NCBI GenBank assembly: GCA_021813585.1
Contig: JAKAJV010000010.1
Span: forward strand, 1 to 49,099
DNA length: 49,099 nt
Source: Bacteroidota bacterium
Lineage (GTDB): Bacteria; Bacteroidota; Ignavibacteria; Ignavibacteriales; Ignavibacteriaceae
Direction: 5' to 3'
Below, in pieces: positions 16,280 through 24,496 of the stretch (its first letter is position 1; each line of letters opens with the position of its first letter). The position numbers and the translations under genes were made by a program. The notes under the pieces were generated by a model. It was not told where the DNA came from, did no database searches, and was given only the letters and a program-made list of their open reading frames with translations.

Positions 16280-17494
16280 ATGAAGAATAATAAAAACGAT
16301 TTCGAAACTAAATGCGTCCATTCAGGGATCGATGAGTACGAATTCGGTTCCGTAGTGCCGCCTATTTACCAAACTTCCACGTTCAAATTTAAATCCGCAC
16401 AGCACGGCGCAGCCTTGTTTGCTGGAGAAGAAAAAGGATATATATACACGCGCATGCTTAACCCCACCGTTGAAGCTCTGGAAAACAGCATAGCCGAGCT
16501 TGAAGGCGGCTGCAAAGGTTTGGGATGTGCGAGCGGGATGGCTGCTGTTCATACCGTATTTGCATCGCTTACAAAATGCGGCGACCATGTGGTATGCTCT
16601 GCCGCTGTTTACGGGCCTACTACCACACTGCTTAATACAATCCTGAAGAATTACGGGGTTGAAACTACGTTTGTAGATACTTCGGATCTCAATCTTGTAC
16701 GAGCTGCCGTAAAGCCGAATACAAAAGTTATTTATGTAGAAACTCCGGGCAATCCTACTCTCGCCGTCTCGGATATACATGAAATATCCTTGATTGCGCA
16801 TGCGAACGGGGCGCTTATGGTTGTTGATAACACATTCATGAGCCCGGCATTGCAGCGCCCGCTGGAACTTGGATGCGATATAGTACTTCACAGCTTGACG
16901 AAATTCTTAAACGGCCACGCCGATGTCGTCGGCGGAATTGTAGTTGTAAAGGATGAAGAGACATACGGCCGATGCAGGAAAACTTTAAATCAAATCGGCG
17001 GAGTAATTGATCCGTTCAATTCGTTCCTTGTTCACCGCGGCATAAAGACACTTTCGCTTAGAATGCAAAAGCACTGCGAAAACGCGATGAAGGTTGCAGA
17101 GTTCCTTGAATCTCACCCGATGATTAAGTCAATATCATACCCGGGATTAAAAAGCCACCCGCAGTTTGAACTCGGACTAAAGCAGCACAAAGGTCCGGGC
17201 GGGATGATTACATTCGAACTGGAAGGCGGATTTGAGGCTGGCCAGCTAATGATGAATTCGGTTAAGCTTTGCCAGCTTGCCGTAAGCCTAGGCGGAGTTG
17301 AGTCTTTAATCCAGCATCCCGCCAGCATGACTCATTATACTATGGGAAAAGAAGCACGGCTCGCAGCAGGTATTTCTGACGGGCTGGTAAGGCTCTCGGT
17401 AGGAATAGAAAATGCGCAGGATATAATCAGTGATCTTAAAGGCGCTCTTGACAAAGTAAAAGAATTACAAACTGCCGAAGTAGAACATTCATAA
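16280..17494 (+). CDS. Cys/Met-metabolism PLP enzyme (methionine gamma-lyase / cystathionine lyase family)
   Basis: PLP enzyme of 404 residues in the Cys/Met metabolism family (MetB, MetC, methionine gamma-lyase). The internal aldimine lysine is K208 in HSLTKFLNGHADVVGG. Y111 (AVYGPT), D183 (VVDNTF) and the GYIYTRMLNPTVEALE segment (53-68) are family hallmarks. Sequence style suggests methionine gamma-lyase (methionine to methanethiol, 2-oxobutyrate and ammonia). However, the Cys found at the YGC position of well-studied methionine gamma-lyases is Pro here (YGPT, 111-114), so cystathionine gamma-lyase or beta-lyase activity is equally possible. The next gene starts 3 nt after its stop. Confidence 0.85.
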   Translation: MKNNKNDFETKCVHSGIDEYEFGSVVPPIYQTSTFKFKSAQHGAALFAGEEKGYIYTRMLNPTVEALENSIAELEGGCKGLGCASGMAAVHTVFASLTKCGDHVVCSAAVYGPTTTLLNTILKNYGVETTFVDTSDLNLVRAAVKPNTKVIYVETPGNPTLAVSDIHEISLIAHANGALMVVDNTFMSPALQRPLELGCDIVLHSLTKFLNGHADVVGGIVVVKDEETYGRCRKTLNQIGGVIDPFNSFLVHRGIKTLSLRMQKHCENAMKVAEFLESHPMIKSISYPGLKSHPQFELGLKQHKGPGGMITFELEGGFEAGQLMMNSVKLCQLAVSLGGVESLIQHPASMTHYTMGKEARLAAGISDGLVRLSVGIENAQDIISDLKGALDKVKELQTAEVEHS

Positions 17495-17497
17495 AAA

Positions 17498-18247
17498 ATG
17501 TATAAAAGATACTCAAGCATAGTTCAACTTAAGAGCAGAGAAATATTTTTTCTTGCTCTTAAGTTTGTCGGTCCGGTTTTACTGTTCTCGCTCATTTCAG
17601 TTTCATGCGGAACCGGTGAGAAGATTATAGATTCGCCGATTTCCTTTTCCGCAAATAGAATTGAATTAACCAAAGAATATATTCATCAGCATTACGGCAT
17701 TACTCCAAAAGATATTTCAATCGTCCCGAAAATTATTGTTCTTCACTGGACTGCCATCGGGACGTATGATTCAACATTTGCAGTATTTAATAAAGAAACG
17801 CTAGAAGGCTCTCGCCCGGAGCTTGCTTCCGCAGGCCAATTGAATGTATCCATTCAATTTGTAGTAGACCGGGACGGAACGATTCACAGGCTGATGCCGG
17901 AAACGTGGATGGCGCGCCATTGCATCGGCTTAAATTATGAATCGATAGGTGTTGAGAATGTGGGCGGTGTAAATGATAAAGATGATTTAACTGCAGCCCA
18001 GGTTAAATCCGATATTTACCTTGTGAGATACCTGGTAAAAAAATACCCGACTATCGAGTACCTAATAGGCCATATGGAATATATGGACTTTGAGGGAACG
18101 CCTTTATGGCTTGAGAAAGATCCTAATTACCATACGATGAAATACGACCCGGGTGAAAGATTTATGGAGGCTGTAAGGGAAGGCGTGAAGGACCTTCATT
18201 TAAAAGGCGTAACGCAAATCCTTAATGAGCCAACAAATTTAAAATAA
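17498..18247 (+). CDS. Lipoprotein N-acetylmuramoyl-L-alanine amidase (amidase_2)
   Basis: A 249-residue envelope protein. A hydrophobic N-terminal segment ends in ISVSC (near residue 37), a plausible lipobox after a long n-region, so it is likely lipid-anchored. The catalytic part matches the zinc amidase_2/PGRP fold: IVLHWTA (first Zn His), VDRDGTIHRLMPE, ARHCIG (second His region), and KYDPGERFM with the Asp ligand near the C-terminus. It would cleave the bond between MurNAc and the stem peptide in the periplasm. It begins 3 nt after the upstream PLP enzyme, so it is transcribed with it, though the functions seem unrelated. A start a few codons downstream is possible. Confidence 0.85.
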   Translation: MYKRYSSIVQLKSREIFFLALKFVGPVLLFSLISVSCGTGEKIIDSPISFSANRIELTKEYIHQHYGITPKDISIVPKIIVLHWTAIGTYDSTFAVFNKETLEGSRPELASAGQLNVSIQFVVDRDGTIHRLMPETWMARHCIGLNYESIGVENVGGVNDKDDLTAAQVKSDIYLVRYLVKKYPTIEYLIGHMEYMDFEGTPLWLEKDPNYHTMKYDPGERFMEAVREGVKDLHLKGVTQILNEPTNLK

Positions 18248-18383
18248 TTCCTAAACCACTCCGGCAAATTTATTCCTGCTACTTTTCCGCAGAAAATATT
18301 ATTTATTTTATTTCATTGGCTTTAATGAAAAAATAATTATTTTATAACAAGTATTTTTTAATAAACCGGGGATATATCGAAAA

Positions 18384-19508
18384 ATGGAAACACAAAAATC
18401 CGAACGCCTTCTTTCGTTAGACGTCTTTAGAGGAATTACCATTGCAGGGATGATACTGGTGAACAACCCCGGCAGTTGGGGTAATATTTACCCTGCCCTG
18501 GAACATGCAAAGTGGAACGGTATAACTCCCACCGACTGGATATTCCCGTTCTTTCTTTTCATCGTTGGGGTGGCTATAACATTTTCTTTAACTAAAAGGA
18601 AAGAAAGAGGCGACGACCATAAAAGATTGATGGTTCAAATTTTCAGAAGGGCGGCAATTCTATTTGTGCTTGGATTAATCATGTACGGGTATCCTTATTT
18701 TAATTTATCCACGCAGAGGATTCCGGGCGTACTGCAGCGAATAGCCGTTTGCTATTTCTTTTCCTCCTTTATTTTTTTGAAAGCCGGAGTTAAGACCATC
18801 GCTTACATATCTGCAGCGCTGCTGTTGGCTTATTGGGGAATAATGACTTTAATACCCGTACCCGGCATAGGCTACCCAAACCTTGAACCTGCGACTAATT
18901 TAGGTGCATGGCTGGACAGAGCTATTTTAGGCTTGGACCACTTATGGAAAGGCTCAAAGGTTTGGGACCCCGAAGGCATATTAAGTACTGTGCCCGCAGT
19001 TTCCACAACCCTGCTTGGAGTTCTTGCCGGTTACTGGCTAAGGAAGAAAATCGAACCCGCACAAAAAGTAGTCTGGCTGTTCGTCTTCGGGAACGCAGGG
19101 CTTGTGCTGGGAACAATATGGGATATTTGGTTCCCGATAAATAAGGGACTCTGGACTTCATCTTATGTTGTTTTTACCGCCGGCCTCGCTCTTCAGTTTC
19201 TTGCAATATGCTACTGGCTTATTGATGTGAAAGGATTCAAGTGGTGGACGAAGCCGTTCGTAGTATACGGGATGAACGCGATTACGGTTTTCTTTCTATC
19301 GGGCATTGTTGCAAAGACTCTTGGCTTTATCCGGTTTACTAATGCCCAGGGAAAAGAAACCAGCTTGATGGGTTATTTATATAACTCTATGTTTACCTGG
19401 TGGCTAAGCCCTGTAAATGCATCGCTAGCATGGGCAATATTAAACGTGCTGTTCTGGCTTGGAATAATGTGGATTCTGTATGCTAAAAAAATCTTTATTA
19501 AAGTTTAA
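18384..19508 (+). CDS. HGSNAT/NagX-like membrane acyltransferase (DUF5009)
   Basis: Integral membrane protein of 374 residues with about ten hydrophobic segments. The start region RLLSLDVFRGITIAGMILVN followed by NPGSWG and TPTDWIFPFFLFIVG is the signature of heparan-alpha-glucosaminide N-acetyltransferase-like proteins (NagX/DUF5009). In characterised relatives the family moves acetyl groups across the membrane to amino-sugars. It is monocistronic, with a strong terminator 50 nt after the stop. Substrate in this organism is unknown. Confidence 0.85.
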   Translation: METQKSERLLSLDVFRGITIAGMILVNNPGSWGNIYPALEHAKWNGITPTDWIFPFFLFIVGVAITFSLTKRKERGDDHKRLMVQIFRRAAILFVLGLIMYGYPYFNLSTQRIPGVLQRIAVCYFFSSFIFLKAGVKTIAYISAALLLAYWGIMTLIPVPGIGYPNLEPATNLGAWLDRAILGLDHLWKGSKVWDPEGILSTVPAVSTTLLGVLAGYWLRKKIEPAQKVVWLFVFGNAGLVLGTIWDIWFPINKGLWTSSYVVFTAGLALQFLAICYWLIDVKGFKWWTKPFVVYGMNAITVFFLSGIVAKTLGFIRFTNAQGKETSLMGYLYNSMFTWWLSPVNASLAWAILNVLFWLGIMWILYAKKIFIKV

Positions 19509-19559
19509 CCTGCACAGACTGAAGCAATTGTTTAAGCAAATGCAAATGAGTAGCAGATG

Positions 19560-19586
19560 AAAGCGGATTATTCCGCTTTTTATTTT
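19560..19586 (+). terminator. Intrinsic terminator after the NagX-like gene
   Basis: AAAGCGGA (19560-19567), a 4-nt loop, and TCCGCTTT (19572-19579) form an 8-bp stem followed by TTATTTTAT. It sits between two same-strand genes. It overlaps the upstream part of the open frame that precedes the glucanotransferase, which supports the later start for that gene. Confidence 0.85.
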
Positions 19587-19631
19587 ATACGTTCATTTCT
19601 TATTTTTAGGCGCAAATTTTTAGAGGTAAAT

Positions 19632-21167
19632 ATGAGATTCGAGCGTTCGGCAGGCATCCTTCTTCATCCCACTTCTCTTCCCGGCAGGTTTGGAATAGGA
19701 GACATGGGAAGCGAAGCATATAATTTTGTTAATTTTTTGGAGGCAGCAGGCCAAAGGCTTTGGCAGGTTTTTCCGCTCGGCCCAACCGGCTACGGCGATT
19801 CCCCTTACCAATGCTTCTCTGCCTTTGCGGGAAACCCGCTTATTATAAGTCCGGAAAAATTATTTGAAAAGGGATTTCTGTCCGCCGAAGATTTAAACAA
19901 TTCCATCCATTCCGATCATCATAAAATTGACTACGGTGCGGTAATAAACTATAAGAAGACGCTGTTGAAAAAGTCCTTTGAGAACTATAAGAAAAACCAT
20001 AACGGCGTAAAAGAATCTTTTGATGAATTCTGCGGGCAAAATAAAATTTGGCTGGAAGACTACGCCTTCTTTATGGCCGCTAAAGATTACCACGGTGGTG
20101 TTGTCTGGACGCAGTGGGATAAGGGACTGGTACACCGCGATGAGTCCGCATTAAAGAGCTGGCAGAAAAAGTTAGCCGATGAAATTCTTTACTACAAGTT
20201 TATCCAGTTTCAATTCTTTGAGCAATGGAAGGAACTGAGGGCATACGCCAACGACAAAGGGATTAAGATTATCGGCGATATGCCGATCTTTATAGCTTAC
20301 GACAGTGCGGACTTATGGGCGCATAAAGAACTCTTTACCGTTGACAGCGAAGGCAGCCTAGAGACAGTAGCCGGCGTACCGCCAGATTATTTCAGCGAGA
20401 CCGGCCAGCTGTGGGGCAATCCTCTTTACAGATGGAAGGTAATGGAACAGGACGACTTTCTGTGGTGGAGGCAGCGCTTCGCTCAACTGTTCGAAATGAT
20501 TGATATTATCAGGATAGACCATTTCCGGGGCTTCGATGCATATTGGGAAATACCCGGCACTGCAACAACGGCGCAGACCGGGAGATGGGTAAAGGCGCCG
20601 GGAGAAAAATTGTTCTTAACTGTAAAAAAATATCTTGGCGAGCTGCCTATAATTGCAGAAGACCTTGGCGTAATTACAAAATCGGTAACCGAGCTAAGGG
20701 AAAGATTAAGCTTCCCAGGGATGAAAATAATGCAGTTCGCTTTCGGCACCAATATGGAGAGGAAATTCCTCCCCCATAACTATGTGCAGAACTGTATGGT
20801 CTACACCGGCTCGCACGATAACGATACTACGCGCGCCTATTTTGAAAAAGAGAAAAATAACGGAACGGACATCTATACCCACGCCCAAAAATATTTAAAT
20901 TATTACGGCAACGACGTTGTCGCACAGTTAATCAGGGCGGCATACGCTTCCGTAGCAGATGTGGTAGTTATTCCGATGCAGGATATTTTAAACCTGGGCG
21001 GAGAGGCGCGAATGAATTTTCCCGGTACGCTCGGCGGTAACTGGACGTGGAGGTTTACGTGGGATCAGGTGCCGCATCACCTGGCTCAATATTATAAAGA
21101 GCTTGCAGCGCTTTACGAGCGGCCGCCCGAGCCGGAAAAAGTTGTTGAGATTGAGACCGAGGAGTAA
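19632..21167 (+). CDS. malQ: 4-alpha-glucanotransferase (amylomaltase, GH77)
   Basis: Glycoside hydrolase family 77 enzyme of 511 residues that transfers alpha-1,4-glucan segments between maltodextrins. Catalytic residues are recognisable: nucleophile D296 (IIRIDHFRGFD), acid/base E343 (IIAEDLG) and transition-state Asp D396 (GSHDNDTT). The reading frame is open back to ATG 19557, but that stretch overlaps a terminator and lacks family similarity. ATG 19632 has GAGG at 19623-19626 and gives the standard N-terminus RSAGILLHPTSLPG. Cytoplasmic, glycogen/maltodextrin metabolism. The stop overlaps an ATG (TAATG), so a downstream gene is coupled. Confidence 0.95.
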   Translation: MRFERSAGILLHPTSLPGRFGIGDMGSEAYNFVNFLEAAGQRLWQVFPLGPTGYGDSPYQCFSAFAGNPLIISPEKLFEKGFLSAEDLNNSIHSDHHKIDYGAVINYKKTLLKKSFENYKKNHNGVKESFDEFCGQNKIWLEDYAFFMAAKDYHGGVVWTQWDKGLVHRDESALKSWQKKLADEILYYKFIQFQFFEQWKELRAYANDKGIKIIGDMPIFIAYDSADLWAHKELFTVDSEGSLETVAGVPPDYFSETGQLWGNPLYRWKVMEQDDFLWWRQRFAQLFEMIDIIRIDHFRGFDAYWEIPGTATTAQTGRWVKAPGEKLFLTVKKYLGELPIIAEDLGVITKSVTELRERLSFPGMKIMQFAFGTNMERKFLPHNYVQNCMVYTGSHDNDTTRAYFEKEKNNGTDIYTHAQKYLNYYGNDVVAQLIRAAYASVADVVVIPMQDILNLGGEARMNFPGTLGGNWTWRFTWDQVPHHLAQYYKELAALYERPPEPEKVVEIETEE

Positions 21168-21172
21168 TGCGT

Positions 21173-21646
21173 ATGTTTGAATTCATTAAGAGCCGGTTGA
21201 ATGAGCAAATTAACGGCGGATATTATAATCAGCCGCAAAACAACTTTCATCTAATTGAAAATGCACTTTGCATACTGCTGGTAGATGTAGCAAAAGCCGA
21301 TGATGATTTTTCCGCCAACGAAAGAATGATGATTGTTTCCTTGATGAAAAAATATTTTGATATTGATGAAACAGGAGTTGCCGAATTGATTGTAAGCGCC
21401 GAGGATTATTTTAAGCGCGAGGACAGCTTTTATGAATATGCAGTTATGATTAACGAAAACTTCTCAACCGAAAACAAGTATGAGCTGCTGAAAGATCTCT
21501 GGCGCCTTGCCTTTGCCGACGCGAAAACGGATGTGTACGAGGAAAGCATGGTTAAGAAGATAGGCGGCCTGCTGGATGTGGATTACCAGGCTGTTATAAA
21601 TGCAAAGCTATATGTAAAGGAAGAATTAAAGGGCCGGCTTTTTTAA
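21173..21646 (+). CDS. TerB-like protein
   Basis: An acidic all-helical protein of 157 residues resembling the TerB (tellurite resistance B) domain: LIENALCILLVDVAKADDDFSANERMMI is close to the TerB repeat with its acidic AD-x-D-x-F-s-x-x-E motif. A second acidic pair (FADAKTDVYEE) forms the other half. ATG 21173 lies 8 nt after GAGGAG (21159-21164); ATG 21167 overlaps the malQ stop but is only 2 nt from that site. It is in an operon with malQ and a membrane protein. TerB domains bind metal and often work at the membrane; its task here is unknown, and no other ter gene is nearby. Confidence 0.75.
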   Translation: MFEFIKSRLNEQINGGYYNQPQNNFHLIENALCILLVDVAKADDDFSANERMMIVSLMKKYFDIDETGVAELIVSAEDYFKREDSFYEYAVMINENFSTENKYELLKDLWRLAFADAKTDVYEESMVKKIGGLLDVDYQAVINAKLYVKEELKGRLF

Positions 21647-21648
21647 TT

Positions 21649-22794
21649 ATGTTTTCAAAAGATCATTTAATTAATAACATCTCCCTCTCTATTACTGCTT
21701 TAATAAGCAGCATATATTTTTTCAAATACTATTCAATTTATATAAACGTTTGGCCGCCGGTAATTACTGCCGCTTATTTTATCATATTTATTTTCCTGTT
21801 AAGATGGCTGGGCAAGGCGGGAGAAGAAAAATTTAATTGGCTTAATAAAAGAAAATATGTTCTGTTAATTTTGCTGATAATTATTTTTGCTTCTGCCTAC
21901 GTAATATTTTTCCCGAGGCTTGGCAGGTTAGGAAGGCTTCCGGCTATTGCCGATTGGCTCGACAGGCTTTCTGCCGGAAAATATCCTTACAACAATACAT
22001 TCTTACCTTCAGGGTTCCCCGTTTTATTCTTTCTTGCAGCGCCGTTTTATCTAATCAATAATATCGGTCTGCTCGAGGTTATCGGTCTCGGCATTTTTCT
22101 TCTCCTAATTCTGTTTACTTCAAAGAACTCCAAGGACTGCGTAATTAAGCTTGTTATTGCTGCAATATGCCCGGTGGTTTTATTCGAGATAGCGGTGCGG
22201 AGCGAACTGCTTGCAAACACTGTGCTTACTATTTTGCTTATCCTTCTTTCCGAAAAATACCTTGAGGATGAAAAGACGGGCTTTAAGTTTTTTGCCTATG
22301 CGGTATTATTCGGGCTGCTACTTTCTACCAGGAGTATTGTTGCATTGATATATGTTATTTATCTCCCGTATAAATTCAGGTACGAGCTGGCAAAAGGATT
22401 TTTCTTTGCGGGTATAATATTTTTTGTTTTTCTCTTAACACTTCTGCCCTTTGTTATTTGGAGCCCGGAAGAATTTTTTAATTACGGGCCGTTCGCGGTA
22501 CAGTCTTTGGTTTCATTTCTGCCGGTCTGGGCTGCAGCGCCGATTTTACTCTTTGCGCTTTTAATAAGCTGGGGAATTTCAGACATCCAGGAAGTTTTTT
22601 TTACATCCGGTATATTCCTTTTTCTTCCGGCATTTTTTTCTATGCTGCACAAATTTTTTGCCTTCGGAATTTATAGCTCAATAGTATTAGACCGGTTCGA
22701 TATTTCATATCTTATTTTCTGCGTGCCTTTCTTTGTGCTTTCAATTAAAGATTACAAAGTGGATAAGTTCCTTCGGAAAGTGCTTGAAGACTGA
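21649..22794 (+). CDS. Polytopic membrane protein, possibly GT-C-type glycosyltransferase
   Basis: A 381-residue hydrophobic protein with about ten transmembrane segments. The motif DWLDRLSAGKYPYNNTFLPSGFPVLF after the second or third segment resembles the 'D...G..PY...P' loop of GT87/mannosyltransferase-like GT-C enzymes, but no Asp-Asp or Glu motif is conclusive. It begins 2 nt after the TerB-like gene, with no separate ribosome binding site needed, so it is the third gene of the malQ operon. It is very rich in Phe, Ile and Leu. The glycosyltransferase idea is tentative; otherwise it is an unknown membrane protein. Confidence 0.6.
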   Translation: MFSKDHLINNISLSITALISSIYFFKYYSIYINVWPPVITAAYFIIFIFLLRWLGKAGEEKFNWLNKRKYVLLILLIIIFASAYVIFFPRLGRLGRLPAIADWLDRLSAGKYPYNNTFLPSGFPVLFFLAAPFYLINNIGLLEVIGLGIFLLLILFTSKNSKDCVIKLVIAAICPVVLFEIAVRSELLANTVLTILLILLSEKYLEDEKTGFKFFAYAVLFGLLLSTRSIVALIYVIYLPYKFRYELAKGFFFAGIIFFVFLLTLLPFVIWSPEEFFNYGPFAVQSLVSFLPVWAAAPILLFALLISWGISDIQEVFFTSGIFLFLPAFFSMLHKFFAFGIYSSIVLDRFDISYLIFCVPFFVLSIKDYKVDKFLRKVLED

Positions 22795-22808
22795 TTAAGA
22801 CAAATTGA

Positions 22809-24155
22809 TTATTCTGCCGGAGCGTTTAATCGCTTAACGAGGAAGAAAGCGGGTATTGTTAATACTACAAATAGTAATGCGAACAGCGCATTTAAAGGAT
22901 CACCGATTATATCGCCGATAAGAAAAACCAAAGAGCCGATTAAAAAAACAGATGTCGTCCATGGGTATCCCCATGCTTTAAACGGTCTTTCTAGTCCCGG
23001 TTCTTTTTTTCTTAGGACAAACAGAGAGCTGAATCCGGCAAAATAATTTACAACATAAAAGAAAGCAGATATTGCAATCAGAATTTCAAAAGTACCCGAG
23101 ACAATAAGCAGAGCCACCAGCCCAGCACTAACAAGCAATGCCGGGCGCGGAGTTCCGCCTTTACTTACTTCGGTAATTCTTACTGTAAATAATTTATCGC
23201 GCCCGAGTGCAAAAATTATCCGTGTTGCAATAAGCAGGACTGCATTTAAAATACTTACCAGCGATGCTATAGAAAGTACGGTAATAATTTGTCCCCCCTT
23301 AGTTCCGAACAAAGCTTCCGCCGCATCTGTAGCGGGCGCAACAGATGCTGCCAGCTTAGATACCGGAAGCACATAAAGAAGGCCGGCGTTAACAAGCAGA
23401 TATATTGCAATGGTTGCAAACACTCCCCCGATAGCAGAGCGCGGAAGGTTCTTACCGGGGTTTTTATCTTCTTCGGTAAAGTATACTGCGCTGTACCACC
23501 CGTCGTATGTAAATATTATTGATTGAAGCGCTATAACCAATGCGATGAATAAAGCTCCTATGGCAGAAGGAATTTTTACTGTAGAAACTGCCGAAGCGGA
23601 AATATTGCCGCCCCAGATAAAACAAGCTGCAACCAAGGCTATAAATGCTGCGGCTTTAATTAAGCTGGTTACCTGCTGGGTTCCGCTGCCGGACTTTAAT
23701 CCTATCCATTGGATGCCTGCGAAAAGAAGCAGAATAATTAAGGCGATTACTTTAATATTTGAAGACAGACCCGGGAACAGCACTGAGAAAAATTCTCCTA
23801 TTGCGATTGCTATGGATGCCAGGGATGCACACGTTGCAATCCAATCGCTCCAGCCTACGATAAATCCGCCGTAGTCTCCAAAGGCTTTCCTTACGAAGAC
23901 GTACCATCCCCCGGCTCTGGGGTACATTGTGCCTAGCTCAATAACCGAAACTGTTCCGAGCAGCGCATAAATTCCGCCGGCAACCCAGGCAAGGATTATT
24001 AGCCAGCCGCTGCCCAACTGTGCGGCTACCATTCCGGGCGTGCGCAATATTCCCACGCCAATGGTACCGCCAATTGTTACGGCTATACCGAAGCCAACCC
24101 CGAGTATTTGTTTAAGCTTATTTTTATCGGAATGGAATCCGCTATCTTTATCCAT
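22809..24155 (-). CDS. APC-superfamily amino acid permease
   Basis: A 448-residue inner-membrane transporter with about 12 transmembrane segments. Segment 1 has the unwound GGTIGVGILRTPG motif of APC permeases, and the loop SVIELGTMYPRAGGWYVFVRKAFG is typical of the family's segment 2-3 region. FTYDGWYSAVYFTEEDKNPGKNLPRS matches the conserved stretch in the middle of the protein. It is convergent with the malQ operon (14 nt apart) and divergent from the secreted Asp-box protein. Likely imports or exchanges amino acids; the particular substrate cannot be read. Confidence 0.88.
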   Translation of the reverse strand: MDKDSGFHSDKNKLKQILGVGFGIAVTIGGTIGVGILRTPGMVAAQLGSGWLIILAWVAGGIYALLGTVSVIELGTMYPRAGGWYVFVRKAFGDYGGFIVGWSDWIATCASLASIAIAIGEFFSVLFPGLSSNIKVIALIILLLFAGIQWIGLKSGSGTQQVTSLIKAAAFIALVAACFIWGGNISASAVSTVKIPSAIGALFIALVIALQSIIFTYDGWYSAVYFTEEDKNPGKNLPRSAIGGVFATIAIYLLVNAGLLYVLPVSKLAASVAPATDAAEALFGTKGGQIITVLSIASLVSILNAVLLIATRIIFALGRDKLFTVRITEVSKGGTPRPALLVSAGLVALLIVSGTFEILIAISAFFYVVNYFAGFSSLFVLRKKEPGLERPFKAWGYPWTTSVFLIGSLVFLIGDIIGDPLNALFALLFVVLTIPAFFLVKRLNAPAE

Positions 24156-24496
24156 ATGCCAGTCGATTATTGGAACTTATTGGAAATAACCTGATTGAAC
24201 TTAATTAATTTGTCTTTTCAAATCAATTTGTCCCGGCATAAAAGCGAATATTCTCTGCCGGCATTCTAAAAGTTGCTCAGCGCACCAGAGGATGAAAATT
24301 TGATTTATATCTCCCCGGTAAAAATCCTTTATGTTTAGTTTTACAATTGTTAAACTGCAGGTGTGTCTGCTACTATTTAACATTTCAATTTGATTTATAA
24401 ATTTAAAACCGGGAATTTATTTCGATCAACTTCAATTTCAGTTAATCTCTTGCGCTTCTACCCCGCTCTGAATATAAAACCCGGTTAAAGGAACGA
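24156..24496. other. Divergent intergenic region with operator-like palindrome
   Basis: This gap lies between the APC permease (minus) and the Asp-box protein (plus). AGTTTTACAATTGTTAAACT at 24337-24356 is a 20-nt palindrome with one mismatched pair, centred on CAATTG, and could be an operator. CCGGCAT occurs twice as a direct repeat near 24233 and 24259. No gene is visible. Confidence 0.4.

Noticed and set aside
19557-19631. N-terminal extension of the 4-alpha-glucanotransferase
   Set aside because: It translates the upstream terminator stem; the family N-terminus and ribosome binding site fit ATG 19632.
24201-24383. 60-codon minus-strand frame in a divergent promoter region
   Set aside because: Short, no ribosome binding site, overlaps an operator-like palindrome.
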